In this document: positions 27,835 through 35,740 of the stretch, piece after piece
Layout: the number at the start of each line of letters is the position of its first letter
Numbering within the stretch: the first letter of the stretch is position 1
Assembly (NCBI GenBank): GCA_963774745.1
Contig: CAVZGE010000007.1
Span: 1 to 64,000 of the forward strand
DNA length: 64,000 nucleotides
Source: Prado023 sp963774745
GTDB taxonomy: Bacteria > Actinomycetota > Actinomycetes > S36-B12 > CAIYMF01
Reading direction: 5' to 3'
Notes under the pieces: model-generated
What the model was told of the DNA's origin: nothing
Databases searched by the model: none
What the model saw: only the letters and a program-made list of their open reading frames with translations
Made by a program: the position numbers and the translations under genes

Positions 27835-28496
27835 ATGAAGTCCACGTCGCCGGCCCACGTGGTGTTCGACTGCGACGGGGTCCTGGTGGACAGCGAGCCC
27901 CTGTCGATCGAAGTGGACCGTCAGATGCTCTCCGAGTTGGGTTGGGAGCTGTCCCTGGACGAGATCATCGAGCGGTTCGTGGGCCGCTCCCACGAGCACT
28001 TCCTCCAGGAGGTCACCGACCGCCTGGGGCACCGCCGCCGCCCGGCTGGGACGAGGCGAGCACACTCCTCTACCGGGCCGCCTACGCCCACGGGCTCCAA
28101 CCGGTGCCCGGCATCGTCGAGGCACTGGACCGGATCACCCTGCCGTCCTGTGTCGCGTCGAGCGGCACCCACGACAAGATGACCTTCACCCTCGGATTGA
28201 CCGGACAGCTGGATCGCTTCGAGGGTCGCCTGTTCAGCGCCACCGAAGTCGCGCACGGCAAACCCGCACCCGACCTGTTCCTGCACGCCGCCAGGACGAT
28301 GGGCTGGGACCCGTCATCGTGCGTGGTCGTCGAGGACAGCCCCTACGGTGTGGACGCCGCCCTGGCCGCGGGCATGCAGGCCATCGCCTACACCGGAGGC
28401 GTGACCCCCGCCCACCGGCTTGTCCGCCCCGGAGTCACCCTCATCACCGACATGCGCGACCTGCCCACTGCCATCGCCGCGCTACGAGGACGGTAA
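27835..28496 (+). pseudogene. HAD-superfamily phosphatase gene with one frameshift
   Basis: Motif I is VVFDCDGVLVDSEPLSIEVD in one frame. After about residue 67 the frame shifts (near 28040, in a CGCCGCCGCCC run), and the other frame continues with motif II CVASSGTHDKM and motif III/IV KPAPDLFLHAARTMGWD plus CVVVEDSPYGVDAA. Together they make a complete 220-residue beta-phosphoglucomutase/phosphatase-like HAD protein. The single indel in a short GC repeat could be natural or an assembly error. Confidence 0.8.
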
Positions 28497-28622
28497 GCCG
28501 GCCACACGCTGACCTCCTGACCCCCGCCGCCACCCAACACTCTCCACCAGCTCCGGAAGCTGTGACGGGGCGCATTTCGGGGGTTGGTCCTATCGGGCCG
28601 CGCAGCTCGATCTCGCCTGGGA

Positions 28623-29084
28623 TCAGTACGGTGGCATCTGGCCGAGGACCTTGTGTGCGGCGTCGACGATGGCCTGGCAGAGCGGGAGGTCGGCTCGTAC
28701 GTCATCCGGGCTCGCTGGCAGCGCGTCGAGGTAGTCACCAGCATTGCGAGCGCGCCGGATCCGCGAGTAGGGAGCCAGGGTGGGGCCAAGTGGCGGGTCG
28801 AGTTGGGCGCGCACGGCTTCGTAGACACCGGTGTGCCCCGCGACCCGGGTTGGGCGCAACCCTTGAGCGAGGAGCACCGCGGTGAGCGCCTTGCGATTGG
28901 CTGCGTGCAGCGCGTCGTAGGCGAGCTCGACGTCGGTGCCGGCCAGGACGGCCGCAGATCGCAGGTGGGTCTGGGCCTTGCCGATGAGGCCCCGCGCGCC
29001 CTCGGGGTTGGCAGGCACGCGCTCCAGCCGCCCGTCAGCCAGCATCTGGTCGACGGTCGCGCGACCTTGGCCCCAGGGACTCAT
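28623..29084 (-). CDS. HEPN-domain protein (toxin partner of the MNT gene)
   Basis: 153 residues, all-helical, with the HEPN pattern AYDALHAANRKALTAVLLAQ and then RVAGHTGVYEAVRAQ (R-x-n-H type active site, positions approximate), and RIRRARNAGDYLD. HEPN proteins act as RNases, or receive AMP groups from the adjacent MNT enzyme. The ATG overlaps the MNT stop (ATGA). Cytoplasmic. With the upstream gene it forms a HEPN/MNT toxin-antitoxin module. Confidence 0.75.
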   Translation of the reverse strand: MSPWGQGRATVDQMLADGRLERVPANPEGARGLIGKAQTHLRSAAVLAGTDVELAYDALHAANRKALTAVLLAQGLRPTRVAGHTGVYEAVRAQLDPPLGPTLAPYSRIRRARNAGDYLDALPASPDDVRADLPLCQAIVDAAHKVLGQMPPY

Positions 29085-29683
29085 GAGGCCATCATTCCGG
29101 CCCGCACCTGACCGAGATTCAGTGCCACCAGCGGGCGTGAGCGAACCGTGGCCACGAACGGGTCACTCGTGTCGGCCCACCGCTGCGGGGTCAGGTAGGT
29201 GACGTTCACCTCCCGGCCGAGCTGGCTCTCAAGTCCACCCAAGGCTGCGTCCACCGCACCGCGCTTGGGTTGGCCGACGATCAGCACGTCGACGTCACCG
29301 GGCGCCTTGCCAGGCTCACCGCGGAACCGGGCCGCCCACGACCCGTACACATACGCCGCCTCGATCCCGGGCACACCGGCGAGCGCCTGCTCCAACAACC
29401 GGGCCGGACCGTAGGTCACGACCAGCAACTGACGCAGCGGTGCTGTTGCGGGGTTGTCGTCCGCTGAGTGCAGCACGATCGCCCGTCCGACACGTTCGCC
29501 ACGCAACAGGCCGGCATCCAGCAGCCGCCGGCTCTCCCGCGACACGGTCGCCTCCGGTGCGCCGAGTTGCCGCGCCAGCTCGGCGGCCGTGACTCCCCCG
29601 TCGCTGGTCAGCACCTGCAGCAGCAGGCGCGCCTGCAGAGCCGACCGAAAGATCGGAACCAGCGCCGGCGCCTCAGTTCTCAT
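29081..29683 (-). CDS. MNT-type nucleotidyltransferase antitoxin fused to a winged-helix domain
   Basis: 200 residues from ATG 29683. The N-terminal 90 residues are a winged-helix DNA-binding domain (LLLQVLTSDGGVTAAELARQ, GAPEATVSRESRRLLDAGLL). The C-terminal minimal nucleotidyltransferase has AAYVYGSWAARFRGEPGKAP then GDVDVLIVG (G-S-x-n-D-x-D). In HEPN/MNT modules this enzyme AMPylates the HEPN toxin. The fused DNA-binding part would allow self-repression. The start fits a leaderless transcript from the promoter at 29691-29718. Confidence 0.8.
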   Translation of the reverse strand: MRTEAPALVPIFRSALQARLLLQVLTSDGGVTAAELARQLGAPEATVSRESRRLLDAGLLRGERVGRAIVLHSADDNPATAPLRQLLVVTYGPARLLEQALAGVPGIEAAYVYGSWAARFRGEPGKAPGDVDVLIVGQPKRGAVDAALGGLESQLGREVNVTYLTPQRWADTSDPFVATVRSRPLVALNLGQVRAGMMAS

Positions 29684-29690
29684 ATCGCGC

Positions 29691-29718
29691 ACTATATCAC
29701 TCATCAAACGAGTGTCTA
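29691..29718 (-). promoter_or_regulatory. Promoter and operator of the HEPN/MNT operon
   Basis: Minus strand: -35 TAGACA (29713-29718), 16-base spacer, -10 TATAGT (29691-29696), ATG seven bases beyond, so the mRNA is probably leaderless. Within the spacer lies CACTC-atcaaac-GAGTG (29698-29714), an inverted repeat suited to binding by the winged-helix antitoxin. Confidence 0.6.
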
Positions 29719-29825
29719 GCGGAGTCGACATGGGCTGGGGTCCCGAGGCTCCGTCAGGGAGGCCGAGGGCAGCGCAGGCTGCATCACACGTTATCGGCCG
29801 CAGGGTCGTGGGCACCCTGATGCTA

Positions 29826-29841
29826 GTATCTGATCGGATAC
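29826..29841 (+). promoter_or_regulatory. Candidate operator of the orphan HTH gene
   Basis: Inverted repeat GTATC-tgatcg-GATAC overlapping a TAGTAT -10-like box (29825-29830), 25 bases before the gene start. Suggests self-regulation by the helix-turn-helix protein. Confidence 0.45.
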
Positions 29842-29865
29842 ACCATGGGTGGTGGGAGGGTCGTC

Positions 29866-30378
29866 ATGCAGCTGGCTGAGGTGCGCCGAGTCGCCGGCCT
29901 GTCTCAGACGGAGTGGGCCCGGGTCGCAGGGACGTCACGCCCGACGCTGTCCGCGTACGAGCATGGGCGCAAGTCCCCCACTCTGGAGACAGTTGAGCGG
30001 CTTCTAGCCGCGGTAGGGCAGGTGCTCGAGGCCCAGCCCAGAGTGCAGTGGACGGCGGTGGACGTCGGACGGGGCCGGGTCGCGTGGGTCCCGTCAACGC
30101 TGCCGCGACTCTCGGCGGCCGATGCGCTGCGCCGGGTCGCGCTACCGGTGGACTTGAACTGGTCGCATCCAGGCAGGGTGTTCGACCTTCGCGACCGGCG
30201 TGATCGTGCCCGCGCCTACGAGATCGTGCTCCGGGAGGGCAACTCCGAGCAGCTCACCGCCGTGGTCGATGGGGTGCTCCTGGTCGATCTGTGGCCCGAG
30301 CTGGTCCTGCCACGGGCCGTGCGCCGGGCATGGGCCGCGCTGATCGAGGCCACGGCGGGCGAACGATGTCCGGGCTGA
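29866..30378 (+). CDS. XRE-family HTH protein, orphan antitoxin-like
   Basis: 170 residues from ATG 29866 (GGGAGG upstream). N-terminal XRE helix-turn-helix: EVRRVAGLSQTEWARVAGTS, RPTLSAYEHGRKSPTLETVE. The C-terminal half resembles the partner-binding part of antitoxins that precede AbiEii-type nucleotidyltransferase toxins (RVALPVDLNWSHPGRVFDL). No such toxin follows; the next gene is unrelated. It may be the surviving half of a module, or pair with the unknown protein at 30439. Confidence 0.7.
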   Translation: MQLAEVRRVAGLSQTEWARVAGTSRPTLSAYEHGRKSPTLETVERLLAAVGQVLEAQPRVQWTAVDVGRGRVAWVPSTLPRLSAADALRRVALPVDLNWSHPGRVFDLRDRRDRARAYEIVLREGNSEQLTAVVDGVLLVDLWPELVLPRAVRRAWAALIEATAGERCPG

Positions 30379-30438
30379 CCAGCCAGGCCCCAGAGCCGCG
30401 GCGACGGCGGTCACAGCGGGTTCGCTACCGTCGCATTC

Positions 30439-31068
30439 GTGAGCGATGCGTCCCCGTCCAGGCTCCACCCGGTCCCCAGCGCGGCGGGTGAGTTCGCGGC
30501 GCTGGCAAGCCGGTCCGGGCGCCTGCTCAACGAAGTCAGCCACGCCCAGATCATCGGCGCGCAGAACCTGCTCACGAAGGCGACCCACAGCGTTTCGGCC
30601 GGGGATACCCAGCGCGCCGAGCAGCTGATCGACCGTGCCGCTCAGCTGACGTACGACCCACGCGAAGAGGGGTCCCCGGGCGTCCGCGCCGCCTCGGTGC
30701 TCGTCTACAGCCTCATCGTCGACCAGTTCGAGGCCAGCGAACCAGACGACATGACCTGGCTGGACGTGCTCCTCGCGGTGCATCCCCACCTCGACCCGAC
30801 AGGCCGGGCCGAGGTGGCCTCCGTGGCCCACGGATTCGTCCTACAAGACGCGTTCTTCACCGTCACCCCAGCAGAGGCAAGGCGAATCCAGCAGTCCTTC
30901 GGCGACGCCCCACTCGAGCCCGACCGGGGAGACAAACCAGACGCCACCATGGAACAGCGGCACCGCATCATCCGGTCCTTGGTCATGGCCACGTCGGCGC
31001 TGGCAGACGCCTACACCGAAGCAGCCGACGCCAGCCTGAGCCCAAGCCCGCCTGGCGACCCAGCCTGA
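30439..31068 (+). CDS. Hypothetical helical protein
   Basis: 209 residues from GTG 30439. Entirely helical in appearance (LASRSGRLLNEVSHAQIIGA, HRIIRSLVMATSALADAYTE), no membrane segment, no Cys. Starts 60 bases after the HTH gene on the same strand, so co-transcription is likely. Function unknown; a partner of the HTH protein is possible but unproven. Confidence 0.6.
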   Translation: MSDASPSRLHPVPSAAGEFAALASRSGRLLNEVSHAQIIGAQNLLTKATHSVSAGDTQRAEQLIDRAAQLTYDPREEGSPGVRAASVLVYSLIVDQFEASEPDDMTWLDVLLAVHPHLDPTGRAEVASVAHGFVLQDAFFTVTPAEARRIQQSFGDAPLEPDRGDKPDATMEQRHRIIRSLVMATSALADAYTEAADASLSPSPPGDPA

Positions 31069-31086
31069 CCGAGGATCTCGCCCTTG

Positions 31087-31190
31087 ACATTTGGGCTACA
31101 AATTGGGCTACAAGGTCAGACCGGATACCGGGATTGCCCATCCCATCGCCGTTCCGCGCTCATCCCTTGAACTCCATACCGCGCCCGGCG
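31087..31190 (+). repeat. Interspersed intergenic repeat, copy 6
   Basis: Type A. ACATTTGGGCTACAAATTGG then GCTACAAGGTCAGACCGGAT, ACCGGGATTGCCCATCCCAT, and block 2 as TTGAACTCCATACCGCGCCC then GGCG. Immediately preceded by TTGACA (31084-31089), which may be chance. Between two same-strand genes. Confidence 0.9.
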
Positions 31191-31314
31191 TGTGAACAGC
31201 AACAACGCGCGTGGCCATCACTGACGACCTGGCGCGCTCGCCTCGGTCACGTCCTCGCTCACTGCGGCGATGTGCTTGGTGCGGGGCGTGCCCCTGCGGG
31301 CTGATACTGCTGTC

Positions 31315-31956
31315 ATGGCTGACTGCTGCGATCCTGAGGACCTCCAATCGGTCTTCACTCGCCGGTTCGCCCGACGCACCGCGAAGCGGTATCGCACCCG
31401 CGGGTTGAGCCCGGCGGCGACCCGGATCGTGGAGTTCGTGGCTGACCATGGGGTGGACGGCGCCTCGGTCCTGGAGATCGGCGGTGGGGTCGGTCAGATC
31501 CAGGTCGAGCTGCTGCGCCGCGGGGCGTCTCATGTCACGAACCTGGAGTTGTCCACCCAGTACGAGGACGAGGCGGCGCGGCTGCTGGCAGACACTGGCA
31601 TGGACGGCAGGGTGGAGAGGCGGTTCCTGGACATCGCTCGGGAACCGGAGCGGGTCGAGCCGGCCGACGTCGTGATCCTGCACCGGGTCGTGTGCTGCTA
31701 CCCGGACTACCAGGGCCTGCTGTCCGCAGCTGCGCAGCACGCCACCCGACTGCTCGTGTACAGCCACCCGCCGAGCAATCCGGCGACCAGGGCGGTGACC
31801 TGGTCGGAGAATGTTGCCCGCAGACTCCGGGGCAACGCGTTCCGCGGCTACGTCCACGCCCCTGCGGCCATGATCGCCGTGGCCGAGGCAGATGGTCTCA
31901 AGGCGACCTACCAGCAGCACTCCTGGGACTGGGACGTCCTGGGCCTGATGCGATGA
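31315..31956 (+). CDS. Class I SAM-dependent methyltransferase
   Basis: 213 residues from ATG 31315. Motif I SVLEIGGGVGQIQVELLRRG (glycine-rich SAM loop), the acidic residue in THVTNLEL-type strand 2 (SHVTNLELSTQYED), and motif IV ADVVILHRVVCCYPDYQGLL. Close to small-molecule or isoprenoid-type methyltransferases such as the BchM/UbiG group in layout, but the substrate is not determinable. GATACT eleven bases upstream of the ATG, and the lack of a ribosome site, suggest a leaderless start. First gene after repeat copy 6. Confidence 0.85.
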   Translation: MADCCDPEDLQSVFTRRFARRTAKRYRTRGLSPAATRIVEFVADHGVDGASVLEIGGGVGQIQVELLRRGASHVTNLELSTQYEDEAARLLADTGMDGRVERRFLDIAREPERVEPADVVILHRVVCCYPDYQGLLSAAAQHATRLLVYSHPPSNPATRAVTWSENVARRLRGNAFRGYVHAPAAMIAVAEADGLKATYQQHSWDWDVLGLMR

Positions 31957-32038
31957 CCGCCGCCGGGCGGACGGCAGGGAGCTGGTCGGCTGAGGTCGAT
32001 CTGAGGACCACCCAACGGTGCCGGCTCTAGGATCACCC

Positions 32039-33301
32039 ATGGCCATCAGTTCCTCCGTCGGTTTCGCGGCGTCGATCGGTGGCCTCGCGGGCGCGTCGCT
32101 GGCCGCGCACCGCGGGGGCAGGGCGGCGGCCGCCGCCGCCGTGATCGGCGCCATCGGACTGGGCACGTCGGAGGCGGTCGCGCGGGCCCGTCAGAAGGAG
32201 GGCGAGATCCCCGCCCTGTGGCAGCGCATCGCGGTGAGCACGGCGCTGGCGGCGCCCCTCGGGTGGGTTCTGGGGTGGGCGACCGGGGCTGGTCCGCGCG
32301 CGGTCGGCACGACCACCGGCGCCGTGGTCGGGGCGATGGGGTTGCGACCGGAGAAGGTGGCCATGGGCCCCGTCGTGGGTATCGCCGTCGGGCAGGCGCT
32401 GTCCCGCCGACCGGCCCCGGCGGCCGTGGTGGCCAGCAGCACGGTCCTGGCCTACCGCAGCCTGTCCGCCGTGCTCTTCCGGAAGGCGCAGCTGAGCCTG
32501 GTCGCCGAACGGGTCCCAGCCGCCGACTTGCCGTTCGTGGTGCCCAGGCCGGCACGGTCCAGGTATGTCGGCACCGGCTACGTCCGGGATCTCGCGGAGG
32601 AGCTCGGAGCCCAGTACACCGCCGACGTCCCGGACGCTGGGATCGTGGCCTCCCTGGATGCGTTGGCCGGACCGGGGCTCGACCCGGGGCAGGTCGATCC
32701 GCTCGTACGCGAGTTCTACGAGCACACCACCCGGTTCGCTCTCGACATCGTCCCGCAGTGGCGGGCGTGGGTACGGCCCGGCTACCTGCTGTACCGGACC
32801 GTGGTCGCACGGCCGTTGGGGCAGGCCAACATCCCGATGAACCAGCGCGAAGCACAGCGTGGGATCCGCAGCCGCATCGACACGATCACCGGGGTTGATG
32901 ACACGGTGTCGGTGCGCGGGTGGATCCGGTCGTTCGCCGATGACGACGAGCCGATCATGACCGGCATCTACACCACCTACACCCACCAGGGCTGCGGCTA
33001 CGTCAGCGTCGGGTTCCCCGTCCCGGAGGGCAGCTTCACCGCCACTCTGCTCCCCCGGTCACGGCCTGACCGGGGCCTGACACTGACCAGCCGAGTTCAC
33101 GACGGCCAAGCCGGTCACTACCTCACCTACGTCAACACCGCGGCTGACGAGCTCACCGCCCTGGCCGTGCCCGGCTTCCAGGAGCAACTCGACGTCTTCG
33201 TCGAGGACGGCGCGGTGCGCGCCGAGCACGCGTTCTGGATCTTCGGCTTCCCGTTCCTGACCCTGCACTACCGAATCACACGCAAGCCCACAACCCGCTG
33301 A
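32039..33301 (+). CDS. Conserved protein with Gly/Ala-rich membrane N-terminus
   Basis: 420 residues from ATG 32039. Residues 1-130 are Gly/Ala-rich and hydrophobic with several possible helices (GFAASIGGLAGASLAAHRGG; AVSTALAAPLGWVLGWATG). The remaining part matches an actinobacterial family of unknown function I recognise from its pattern: REFYEHTTRFALDIVPQWRA, GQANIPMNQREAQRGIRSRI, YVSVGFPVPEGSFTATLLPR, FWIFGFPFLTLHYRI. Possibly lipid-related; no activity is claimed. Confidence 0.7.
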   Translation: MAISSSVGFAASIGGLAGASLAAHRGGRAAAAAAVIGAIGLGTSEAVARARQKEGEIPALWQRIAVSTALAAPLGWVLGWATGAGPRAVGTTTGAVVGAMGLRPEKVAMGPVVGIAVGQALSRRPAPAAVVASSTVLAYRSLSAVLFRKAQLSLVAERVPAADLPFVVPRPARSRYVGTGYVRDLAEELGAQYTADVPDAGIVASLDALAGPGLDPGQVDPLVREFYEHTTRFALDIVPQWRAWVRPGYLLYRTVVARPLGQANIPMNQREAQRGIRSRIDTITGVDDTVSVRGWIRSFADDDEPIMTGIYTTYTHQGCGYVSVGFPVPEGSFTATLLPRSRPDRGLTLTSRVHDGQAGHYLTYVNTAADELTALAVPGFQEQLDVFVEDGAVRAEHAFWIFGFPFLTLHYRITRKPTTR

Positions 33302-33570
33302 CCCTCCGGAGCATCACCTGGCCCAGGCTCGTGGAGCGCACCCAGGAGTTCGTGCTGCGCTGGTCCCCCGACAGCGGGCGGACCGTTCACGAGATCGTGC
33401 GCCAGCAGTGGAACTTCAGCCCCCACGGGGCCACCGGGCAGACGGAGGACCTCAACGTCGACCTCGCCGGTGTCACCGTCCTCGAACTGAGCATCGTGCC
33501 CGACATCGGCGCAGGCCCCGCGCACGCGTCGCCAGGACCGGCCCGCCGGTGTCTCCCCGGGCCCGCGTGA
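33302..33570 (+). pseudogene. Fragment of a discoidin/carbohydrate-binding-like domain
   Basis: A short frame (from GTG 33331) reads FVLRWSPDSGRTVHEIVRQQ, WNFSPHGATGQTEDLNVDLA, then GVTVLELSIVPDIGAGPAHA. This RQQWNFSP...E...VDL..V..LEL.I.PD pattern is the C-terminal core of a domain found attached to regulators and sugar-binding proteins in actinobacteria. The N-terminal part is missing and the last residues run out of frame, so it is a remnant. Confidence 0.55.
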
Positions 33571-33882
33571 ATGGTCCGCCCCCGCCGCTTCTGTCGCCGA
33601 CACTGGGTACTGCTCAGGCGGCCCCTGTCTGACCCACTGCGCCGGGTCTAGGGTCGTTGTGAGAGATGGACCCCCGGCCCCGGGTCGAGTTGTGGCGAAG
33701 CGCTCGCCGGGGTCGGCTCACCTCCTCTGGTTGGTTCACCGATTTGCGGCCCCGCGTGGCCGCCACACTTCGTGGGCAATCACGTGGGGCCGCGCCAACA
33801 CTCGAAGCCGCAACGTCGCCCCCCACGGGACTCACCGGCTTCCGGGGCGTATCGGGTCTTGACACACCAGATTAGGTAAGCG
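33571..33882. other. Intergenic region upstream of the ArsR operon
   Basis: No gene recognised. TTGACA at 33858-33863, close to the ArsR start, could be a -35 box, but no good -10 lies at the right distance. Confidence 0.35.
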
Positions 33883-34263
33883 ATGGTTTACGTCATGGAT
33901 TCATCACATGATCGGGAAGGTGACGTGTGGAAGGCGCTGGCGCATTCCACCCGACGCCAGATCCTCGATCTGCTGTTCGAGTCCCCGGCCACGACAGGGG
34001 CCCTGGTGACCGCGCTGGGCATGGACCGGCACGTGGTGATGGCCCACCTGACCGTGCTGCGGGAGGCCGACCTGGTGCTGACCGAGAAGCACGGTCGGCA
34101 GCGGGTCAACTACCTCAACGCAGCACCCCTTCAGCAGATCCACCACCGGTGGATCTCACCCACCAGCGGACCGTGGGCCGCAGCGCTGATCGCCGTGCGC
34201 GACGAGGCCGAGGCCTCGGCCCGGCAGGACGACTTCACCGAGGACAGGAAGCGACATGGCTGA
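33883..34263 (+). CDS. ArsR-family transcriptional regulator
   Basis: 126 residues. Winged-helix pattern DVWKALAHSTRRQILDLLFE, TGALVTALGMDRHVVMAHLT, VLREADLVLTEKHGRQRVNY. No metal-binding Cys cluster, so it belongs to the class paired with SRPBCC proteins rather than metal sensors. ATG 33883 is preferred because AGG lies seven bases upstream; ATG 33895 is the alternative. Overlaps the SRPBCC gene by eight bases; the pair is probably autoregulated. Confidence 0.9.
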   Translation: MVYVMDSSHDREGDVWKALAHSTRRQILDLLFESPATTGALVTALGMDRHVVMAHLTVLREADLVLTEKHGRQRVNYLNAAPLQQIHHRWISPTSGPWAAALIAVRDEAEASARQDDFTEDRKRHG

Positions 34264-34765
34264 CACCGAGATCCGGCATTCGATCATCATCGCGGCACCC
34301 ATCGACACCGTGTGGGCCGAGATCACCAAGATCGGCACCCGTCAGCGCGCACAGCTGGACTCAGTCCTGGAGACCAGCTTCCGCCCCGGTGACCCGCTGT
34401 ACTACAAGTCCCAGGACGGGTCGCGCATCTTCATGGTCGGGCGGGTGTTGGCCTGCGATCCACCGACCACGTTCAGCCACACCCAGGTCCTCACCATGCG
34501 AGACGACCCGTTGACGGTGGTGACCTGGCACCTGGAGGCCGTCGCGCAGGGCACCCGGGTCACGTTGGTCAACAGCGGGTGGCCGGCCGAGGCCAAGATG
34601 GACAAGGTCGACACCACGTGGAAGGGCATCCTGGCCAGTCTCAAGTCCGTCGTGGAGACCGGGGACGTGACCGGCCGGCAGAAGGTGACCCTGTTCTTCA
34701 TGCGCAGGTTCATGTTCATGATGCCGTCCACGACCAAGACAGGCAACGTCACCGTCCCGGACTGA
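34256..34765 (+). CDS. SRPBCC / AHSA1-like domain protein
   Basis: 169 residues. START/SRPBCC hydrophobic-pocket fold: EIRHSIIIAAPIDTVWAEIT at the N-terminus, LTVVTWHLEAVAQGTRVTLV in the middle strands, and a long C-terminal helix with DTTWKGILASLKSVVETG. This matches AHSA1-like proteins encoded next to ArsR regulators. Likely a small-ligand binding protein in the cytoplasm. Translationally coupled to the regulator. Confidence 0.88.
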   Translation: MADTEIRHSIIIAAPIDTVWAEITKIGTRQRAQLDSVLETSFRPGDPLYYKSQDGSRIFMVGRVLACDPPTTFSHTQVLTMRDDPLTVVTWHLEAVAQGTRVTLVNSGWPAEAKMDKVDTTWKGILASLKSVVETGDVTGRQKVTLFFMRRFMFMMPSTTKTGNVTVPD

Positions 34766-34817
34766 CACCCCCGGTGCTCCACGAAGCCCGACCCGCCCAC
34801 CGGAGGAGGTGACGGTC

Positions 34818-34919
34818 GTGCCACCGATCGTGCACGTGAGCGCCGCGATCATCGCCCTGCTGGTCGGCCTGGGCTCTCAGGCTCCCCTGGAAGGTGTGAT
34901 CGGTGATGGAGGTGAGTGA
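34818..34919 (+). CDS. 5' stump of a membrane-protein gene cut by an IS110 element
   Basis: GTG 34818 follows a strong GGAGGAGG. The 33 residues (MPPIVHVSAAIIALLVGLGS then QAPLEGVIGDGG) begin a hydrophobic helix and then stop where the IS110 transposase begins on the same strand. The strong ribosome site implies a once-functional gene, third in the ArsR/SRPBCC operon. Confidence 0.45.
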   Translation: MPPIVHVSAAIIALLVGLGSQAPLEGVIGDGGE

Positions 34920-35309
34920 GGTGCTGTACGTCGGGGATGACTGGGCCGAGGCCCATCACGACGTGGAGATCGTCAACGAGGCGGGCAGGGTCCTGGCCCG
35001 GCGTCGGGTTCCCGAGGGGGTGGCCGGGCTGTCGCTGCTCCACGAGCTGATCGCCGACCAGCTCGGCGAGGACGACGAGGCCAGGTCGGTGCTCGTCGGG
35101 ATCGAGACCGACCGCGGCCCGTGGGTCACCGCGCTGGCCGCCGCCGGCTACACGGTGTTCCCGATCAACCCGCTGCAGGTGGCCCGCTACCGCGAGCGGC
35201 ACTCGGTGTCCGGGGCCAAGTCCGACCGCGGAGACGCGCACACCCTGGCGGAGATCGTGCGCCTGGACCGAGCCCACCACCAGCCGCTGGCCCCGGACTC
35301 CCTACTTGA
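34903..35309 (+). mobile_element. IS110-family transposase, 5' fragment
   Basis: About 135 residues of the N-terminal DEDD (RuvC-like) domain of an IS110 transposase: VLYVGDDWAEAHHDVEIVNE, VGIETDRGPWVTALAAAGYT, SGAKSDRGDAHTLAEIVRLD and HHQPLAPDS. IS110 transposases are about 400 residues and end in a Tnp_20 domain with a catalytic Ser, missing here. Homology stops near 35300, about 30 bases before repeat copy 7. IS110 elements use a bridge RNA; whether the left-end RNA survives upstream cannot be judged. Inactive. Confidence 0.85.
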
Positions 35310-35310
35310 C

Positions 35311-35323
35311 ACGTTAGAAACGT
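35311..35323. promoter_or_regulatory. Small inverted repeat at the IS110 break point
   Basis: ACGTT-aga-AACGT directly after the point where transposase homology ends and before repeat copy 7. Could be part of the rearrangement junction or an operator; no role is established. Confidence 0.25.
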
Positions 35324-35330
35324 GGGATGT

Positions 35331-35413
35331 CTACACCCGTGAGCCCACTCCCGGGATCGCCCACCCCATCGCCATTCTCGCGTCCACGAGAAGGGTGAAC
35401 TCCATATCGCGCC
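35331..35413 (+). repeat. Interspersed intergenic repeat, copy 7
   Basis: Type B-like leader CTACACCCGTGAGCCCACTC, block 1 CCCGGGATCGCCCACCCCAT and CGCCATTCTCG, block 2 GGTGAACTCCATATCGCGCC. The spacer CGTCCACGAGAAG matches that of copy 3 closely. It follows the truncated IS110 gene. Confidence 0.9.
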
Positions 35414-35740
35414 GCTGTCAGTCCCTCCAGAACGGTGTCGGCGGCCGCCCGGCCCGACGTTGCACCACCTGCGACCTCGCCCTGCATGCAGGTGTGGGCT
35501 ACCGGTTGGGTTGCACGCGCCCTCACGACAGCCGCAACCACCGATTCCGACCGTTCTCTGGACTTACGGACGACTTCTGGCCGGACAAGGGCGGGCCGGC
35601 TGGGACTTACACGTGAACCGCGACGGTGAGTAGGACTGCGCTGTCCTCACGGGCTTCGGGGCCGGACCACCCTTATCGTCTTGGGCTTCTTCGCCGACCC
35701 CCAACTGGCACCGGACTGTCCGGTGCAAGGGGAGAAGTCG
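35414..35740. other. Intergenic region with a stray doublet motif
   Basis: No gene recognised. At 35491-35516 the sequence GTGTGGGCTACCGGTTGGGT resembles the doublet leader of type A repeats but is not followed by the rest of the repeat. Confidence 0.4.

Noticed and set aside
31084..31120. Promoter formed by TTGACA and the repeat doublet
   Set aside because: The TTGACA is outside the repeat and absent from other copies, and no good -10 is found at 16-18 bases.
34903..35616. A 237-residue transposase
   Set aside because: Homology to IS110 stops near residue 132; the remaining frame runs through the interspersed repeat by chance.
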